Of a stretch of DNA of 64,000 nucleotides, positions 58,873-64,000 are shown piece after piece. The position numbers and the translations under genes were made by a program. The notes under the pieces are model-generated. The model was given only the letters and a program-made list of their open reading frames with translations. It ran no database searches and was not told the DNA's origin. Every line of letters begins with the position of its first letter. Position 1 is the first letter of the stretch. The DNA is taken from assembly GCA_950097015.1 (NCBI GenBank), contig CATNEN010000001.1:21815501-21879500 (forward strand). Reading direction: 5' to 3'. Origin of the DNA: Macrostomum hystrix (Eukaryota > Platyhelminthes > Macrostomidae).

Positions 58873-61800
58873 GAAGCAGCGCTTCTTTAGCTGACATGGA
58901 CAATGGATCGCTCCATGCTGCCGCTTCTGATGCTTCATCAACCTCATGTGGCTATGTTGTCAAGGGCAACATCTATCAGGGCGCCCCGGCAAATCACTGG
59001 CGGTCTTCATCACTGCAACAATTGCATTTGCAGCAGCAGCAGTTGCAACAGTTGCAGTTGCAGGCCAGACGGCAGAGTGAAGCACTTGAAAGTGTGACTG
59101 ACTGCTCATTTGCTAATGAACCTGCCCCAAGCTCCGCCACCCTGCCAGTGTCTGCGAGGGTCAAGCAGCTGCAGGTCTGCGTCCCGATTGCTGCTGTTTT
59201 AATTGAGCCTAATTAACCCATCCCCAATCCCCATCCACCCCATACTCAGGACACTCTTGCCTAGTTTACCGATCCCAACCTCCCCATACTCAGGACACTC
59301 TTGCCTAGTTTACCGATCCCAACCTCCCCATACTCAGGACACTCTTGCCTAGTTTACCGATCCCAACCTCCCCATACTCAGGACAGTATTGCCTAGCTTA
59401 CCGATCCCAACCTCCCCATACTCAGGACACTCTTGCCTAGTTTACCGATCCCAACCTCCCCATACTCAGGACACTCTTGCCTAGCTTACCGATCCCAACC
59501 TCCCCATACTCAGGACACTCTTGCCTAGTTTACCGATCCCAACCTCCCCATACTCAGGACACTCTTGCCTAGCTTACCGATCCCAACCTCCCCATACTCA
59601 GGACACTCTTGCCTAGTTTACCGATCCCAACCTCCCCATACTCAGGACACTCTTGCCTAGTTTACCGATCCCAACCTCCCCATACTCAGGACACTCTTGC
59701 CTAGTTTACCGATCCCAACCTCCCCATACTCAGGACACTCTTGCCTAGTTTACCGATCCCAACCTCCCCATACTCAGGACACTCTTGCCTAGTTTACCGA
59801 TCCCAACCTCCCCATACTCAGGACACTCTTGCCTAGTTTACCGATCCCAACCTCCCCATACTCAGGACACTCTTGCCTAGTTTACCGATCCCAACCTCCC
59901 CATACTCAGGACACTCTTGCCTAGTTTACCGATCCCAACCTCCCCATACTCAGGACACTCTTGCCTAGTTTACCGATCCCAACCTCCCCATACTCAGGAC
60001 ACTCTTGCCTAGCTTACCGATCCCAACCTCCCCATACTCAGGACACTCTTGCCTAGTTTACCGATCCCAACCTCCCCATACTCAGGACACTCTTGCCTAG
60101 TTTACCGATCCCAACCTCCCCATACTCAGGACACTCTTGCCTAGTTTACCGATCCCAACCTCCCCATACTCAGGACACTCTTGCCTAGTTTACCGATCCC
60201 AACCTCCCCATACTCAGGACACTCTTGCCTAGTTTACCGATCCCAACCTCCCCATACTCAGGACACTCTTGCCTAGTTTACCGATCCCAACCTCCCCATA
60301 CTCAGGACACTCTTGCCTAGTTTACCGATCCCAACCTCCCCATACTCAGGACACTCTTGCCTAGTTTACCGATCCCAACCTCCCCAAACTCAGGACACTC
60401 TTGCCTAGTTTACCGATCCCAACCTCCCCATACTCAGGACACTCTTGCCTAGTTTACCGATCCCAACCTCCCCAAACTCAGGACACTCTTGCCTAGTTTA
60501 CCGATCCCAACCTCCCCAAACTCAGGACACTCTTGCCTAGTTTACCGATCCCAACCTCCCCATACTCAGGACACTCTTGCCTAGTTTACCGATCCCAACC
60601 TCCCCATACTCAGGACAGTATTGCCTAGTTTACCGATCCCAACCTCCCCATACTCAGGACACTCTTGTCTAGTTTACCGATCCCAACCTCCCCATACTCA
60701 GGACACTCTTGCCTAGTTTACCGATCCCAACCTCCCCATACTCAGGACACTCTTGCCTAGTTTACCGATCCCAACCTCCCCATACTCAGGACACTCTTGC
60801 CTAGTTTACCGATCCCAACCTCCCCATACTCAGGACACTCTTGCCTAGTTTACCGATCCCAACCTCCCCATACTCAGGACACTCTTGCCTAGTTTACCGA
60901 TCCCAACCTCCCCATACTCAGGACAGTATTGCCTAGCTTACCGATCCCAACCTCCCCATACTCAGGACACTCTTGCCTAGTTTACCGATCCCAACCTCCC
61001 CATACTCAGGACACTCTTGCCTAGCTTACCGATCCCAACCTCCCCATACTCAGGACACTCTTGCCTAGTTTACCGATCCCAACCTCCCCATACTCAGGAC
61101 ACTCTTGCCTAGCTTACCGATCCCAACCTCCCCATACTCAGGACACTCTTGCCTAGTTTACCGATCCCAACCTCCCCATACTCAGGACACTCTTGCCTAG
61201 TTTACCGATCCCAACCTCCCCATACTCAGGACACTCTTGCCTAGTTTACCGATCCCAACCTCCCCATACTCAGGACACTCTTGCCTAGTTTACCGATCCC
61301 AACCTCCCCATACTCAGGACACTCTTGCCTAGTTTACCGATCCCAACCTCCCCATACTCAGGACACTCTTGCCTAGTTTACCGATCCCAACCTCCCCATA
61401 CTCAGGACACTCTTGCCTAGTTTACCGATCCCAACCTCCCCATACTCAGGACACTCTTGCCTAGTTTACCGATCCCAACCACCCCATACTCAGGACACTC
61501 TTGCCTAGTTTACCGATCCCAACCTCCCTAAACTCAGGACACTCTTGCCTAGTTTACCGATCCCAACCTCCCCATACTCAGGACACTCTTGCCTAGTTTA
61601 CCGATCCCAACCTCCCCATACTCAGGACACTCTTGCCTAGTTTACCGATCCCAACCTCCCCATACTCAGGACACTCTTGCCTAGTTTACCGATCCCAACC
61701 TCCCCAAACTCAGGACACTCTTGCCTAGTTTACCGATCCCAACCTCCCCAAACTCAGGACACTCTTGCCTAGTTTACCGATCCCAACCTCCCCATACTCA

Positions 61801-63923
61801 GGACACTCTTGCCTAGATTACCGATCCCAACCTCCCCAAACTCAGGACACTCTTGCCTAGCTTACCGATCCCAACCTCCCCAAACTCAGGACACTCTTGC
61901 CTAGCTTACCGATCCCAACCTCCCCAAACTCAGGACACTCTTGCCTAGTTTACCGATCCCAACCTCCCCATACTCAGGACACTCTTGCCTAGCTTACCGA
62001 TCCCAACCTCCCCATACTCAGGACACTCTTGCCTAGTTTACCGATCCCAACCTCCCCATACTCAGGACAGTATTGCCTAGTTTACCGATCCCAACCTCCC
62101 CATACTCAGGACACTCTTGCCTAGTTTACCGATCCCAACCTCCCCATACTCAGGACACTCTTGCCTAGTTTACCGATCCCAACCTCCCCATACTCAGGAC
62201 ACTCTTGCCTAGTTTACCGATCCCAACCTCCCCAAACTCAGGACACTCTTGCCTAGCTTACCGATCCCAACCTCCCCATACTCAGGACACTCTTGCCTAG
62301 TTTACCGATCCCAACCTCCCCATACTCAGGACACTCTTGCCTAGTTTACCGATCCCAACCTCCCCATACTCAGGACACTCTTGCCTAGTTTACCGATCCC
62401 AACCTCCCCATACTCAGGACACTCTTGCCTAGTTTACCGATCCCAACCTCCCCATACTCCGGACACTCTTGCCTAGTTTACCGATCCCAACCTCCCCATA
62501 CTCAGGACACTCTTGCCTAGTTTACCGATCCCAACCTCCCCATACTCAGGACACTCTTGCCTAGTTTACCGATCCCAACCTCCCCATACTCAGGACACTC
62601 TTGCCTAGTTTACCGATCCCAACCTCCCCATACTCAGGACACTCTTGCCTAGTTTACCGATCCCAACCACCCCATACTCAGGACACTCTTGCCTAGTTTA
62701 CCGATCCCAACCTCCCCAAACTCAGGACACTCTTGCCTAGCTTACCGATCCCAACCTCCCCATACTCAGGACACTCTTGCCTAGTTTACCGATCCCAACC
62801 TCCCCAAACTCAGGACACTCTTGCCTAGTTTACCGATCCCAACCTCCCCATACTCAGGACACTCTTGCCTAGTTTACCGATCCCAACCTCCCCATACTCA
62901 GGACACTCTTGCCTAGTTTACCGATCCCAACCTCCCCATACTCAGGACACTCTTGCCTAGTTTACCGATCCCAACCTCCCCAAACTCAGGACACTCTTGC
63001 CTAGTTTACCGATCCCAACCTCCCCATACTCAGGACACTCTTGCCTAGTTTACCGATCCCAACCTCCCCATACTCAGGACACTCTTGCCTAGTTTACCGA
63101 TCCCAACCTCCCCAAACTCAGGACACTCTTGCCTAGTTTACCGATCCCAACCTCCCCAAACTCAGGACACTCTTGCCTAGTTTACCGATCCCAACCTCCC
63201 CAAACTCAGGACACTCTTGCCTAGTTTACCGATCCCAACCTCCCCATACTCAGGACACTCTTGCCTAGCTTACCGATCCCAACCTCCCCATACTCAGGAC
63301 ACTCTTGCCTAGTTTACCGATCCCAACCTCCCCATACTCAGGACAGTATTGCCTAGTTTACCGATCCCAACCTCCCCATACTCAGGACAGTATTGCCTAG
63401 TTACCCATCCCATCCTCTCCAAACTCAGGACACTCTTGCCCGCCTGAAGCGTCGTCCGCTGCTTCTGTCGCCAACCGCGGCCGTGGCTGCCGCTCCGTCG
63501 CGCGGCCTCGAGTCCCTGCCACTGCTGGGCGCCGCTTTCGCCGACGAGGATCGACCGGCCTCAGCCGCCGCCGCCCCGGCCTCAATCGATGAGGCTCTGC
63601 AGCGTCACGCTAGTGAGGCCTCCGGCAAACTGCCCGCCATCACCTGCGTTGAAACCGACGGCAAACTGGGCCGCAGTCTGACCTACGCCAAGCTGTACAG
63701 CTCAGCCAGAAAGCTGGCTCACTACCTGCTCAACAAGGTTGGCCACAAGGGTGCGGGCAGTTTGAAACCCGGCGACAAAGCCGCCATCCTGCTGCCAGCT
63801 GGCGATGTCTGCACCCTGGCTGTGGCCTTTGCGGCCTGTCAGCTGGCTGGCCTGGTGCCCGTGCCCGTAGAACCACCACCAACCGCCACGCAGGAGACCG
63901 GACAGATGCTTGCTGCGCTTGAG
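58873..63923 (+). CDS. DIP2: DIP2 (disco-interacting protein 2), two internal exons, partial
   Basis: Exon 58873-59174 (incoming phase 1) holds a Ser/Gln-rich linker and ends LPVSARVKQLQ. Exon 63429-63923 (phase 0 both ends) starts DTLARLKRRPLLL, continues through an Ala/Pro-rich linker, and enters the first adenylate-forming (FAAL-like) domain: LTYAKLYSSARKLAHYLLNK, LKPGDKAAILLPAGD, then AFAACQLAGLVPVPVEPPP. This matches the DIP2 order VSxRV, LKRPxRPPL, LTYGKL, LKPGDRVAL, VPVPIEVP. DIP2 proteins act in neuronal development and in handling of diacylglycerol lipids. The N-terminal DMAP1-binding domain should lie upstream and the rest beyond the right edge. The intron between the exons (about 4.25 kb) is almost wholly a 44-bp repeat. 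Identification is firm; end points rest on splice consensus. Confidence 0.9.
59243..63428. repeat. DIP2 intronic minisatellite, 44 bp, about 95 copies
   Basis: Unit is ACTCAGGACACTCTTGCC, TAGTTTACCGATCCC, AACCTCCCCAT, extremely uniform over 4.2 kb. Variants are AAACTCAG, GACAGTATT, and AGCTTACC. The last unit runs into the real exon: ACTCAG is the acceptor and GACACTCTTGCC are the first 12 coding bases. The same variant order following GACAGTATT at 59381 recurs at 60921, 1540 bases (35 units) later. Confidence 0.97.
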
Positions 63924-64000
63924 GTTGGTGTCCTTCATCAATTTAACTTAAGGGAGGAGTTGATCGTCTTTCAAATGATACTCAGGTTGCTAGGCAAATA
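63924..64000 (+). other. Start of the next DIP2 intron
   Basis: Begins GTTGGTG at 63924 after LAALE. The open frame beyond is short. The window ends within this intron. Confidence 0.6.

Overview
The window is eukaryotic, from an animal nuclear genome. Genes are split by GT-AG introns, sit at low density on both strands, and encode animal families: synapsin, DIP2, ADP-dependent glucokinase, UBE2J2, RNFT-type RING ligase, NDUFAF7, thymidylate synthase, a Werner-type exonuclease and calmodulin-like proteins. Coding exons are GC-rich against AT-rich spacers. The proteins are clearly diverged from vertebrate forms, tRNA-derived SINEs are frequent, and about 30% of the window is minisatellite. This suggests a fast-evolving invertebrate, perhaps a spiralian such as a free-living flatworm, but the species cannot be named from this sequence alone. 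No CRISPR array, operon, rRNA or intact tRNA gene was seen.

Layout. 0-7 kb: 5' exons of NDUFAF7 (-), a WRN-exonuclease-like gene (-) and UBE2J2 (-), separated by four minisatellites. 7-10.5 kb: AT-rich spacer with a foldback-like inverted repeat and a possible LTR remnant. 10.5-12.5 kb: thymidylate synthase (+), with a minisatellite in both introns. 12.9-15.9 kb: two large arrays around an unidentified exon-like segment. 16-18.1 kb: a SINE and a 33-bp array. 18.6-20.8 kb: ADP-dependent glucokinase (-). 20.8-23.5 kb: two related 23-bp arrays. 23.6-26.9 kb: RNFT-like RING/multi-TM ligase (-). 27-30 kb: spacer. 30.1-31.8 kb: a kinase-less protein with two PAK-type PBD segments (+). 32.9-33.3 kb: 45-bp array. 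33.5-37.1 kb: synapsin in about ten exons (-). 37.5-39 kb: SINEs and a 14-bp array. 39.2-41.6 kb: two-TM protein (-). 42-48 kb: big arrays and a frame-disrupted EF-hand-like relic. 48-55.6 kb: two calmodulin-like genes (+) with a secreted PAN/apple-like gene (-) between them. 55.6-58.8 kb: spacer. 58.9-64 kb: two DIP2 exons (+) divided by a 4.2-kb intron made almost entirely of a 44-bp repeat.

The genes are unrelated housekeeping, neuronal and signalling genes and do not form one pathway. The most unusual theme is the minisatellites. They fill introns and gene flanks, several have higher-order structure, and in DIP2 every repeat unit carries a copy of the 3' splice-site sequence. Gene models were built by hand from ORFs, splice-site consensus, reading phase and remembered family motifs. 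No database search was run.
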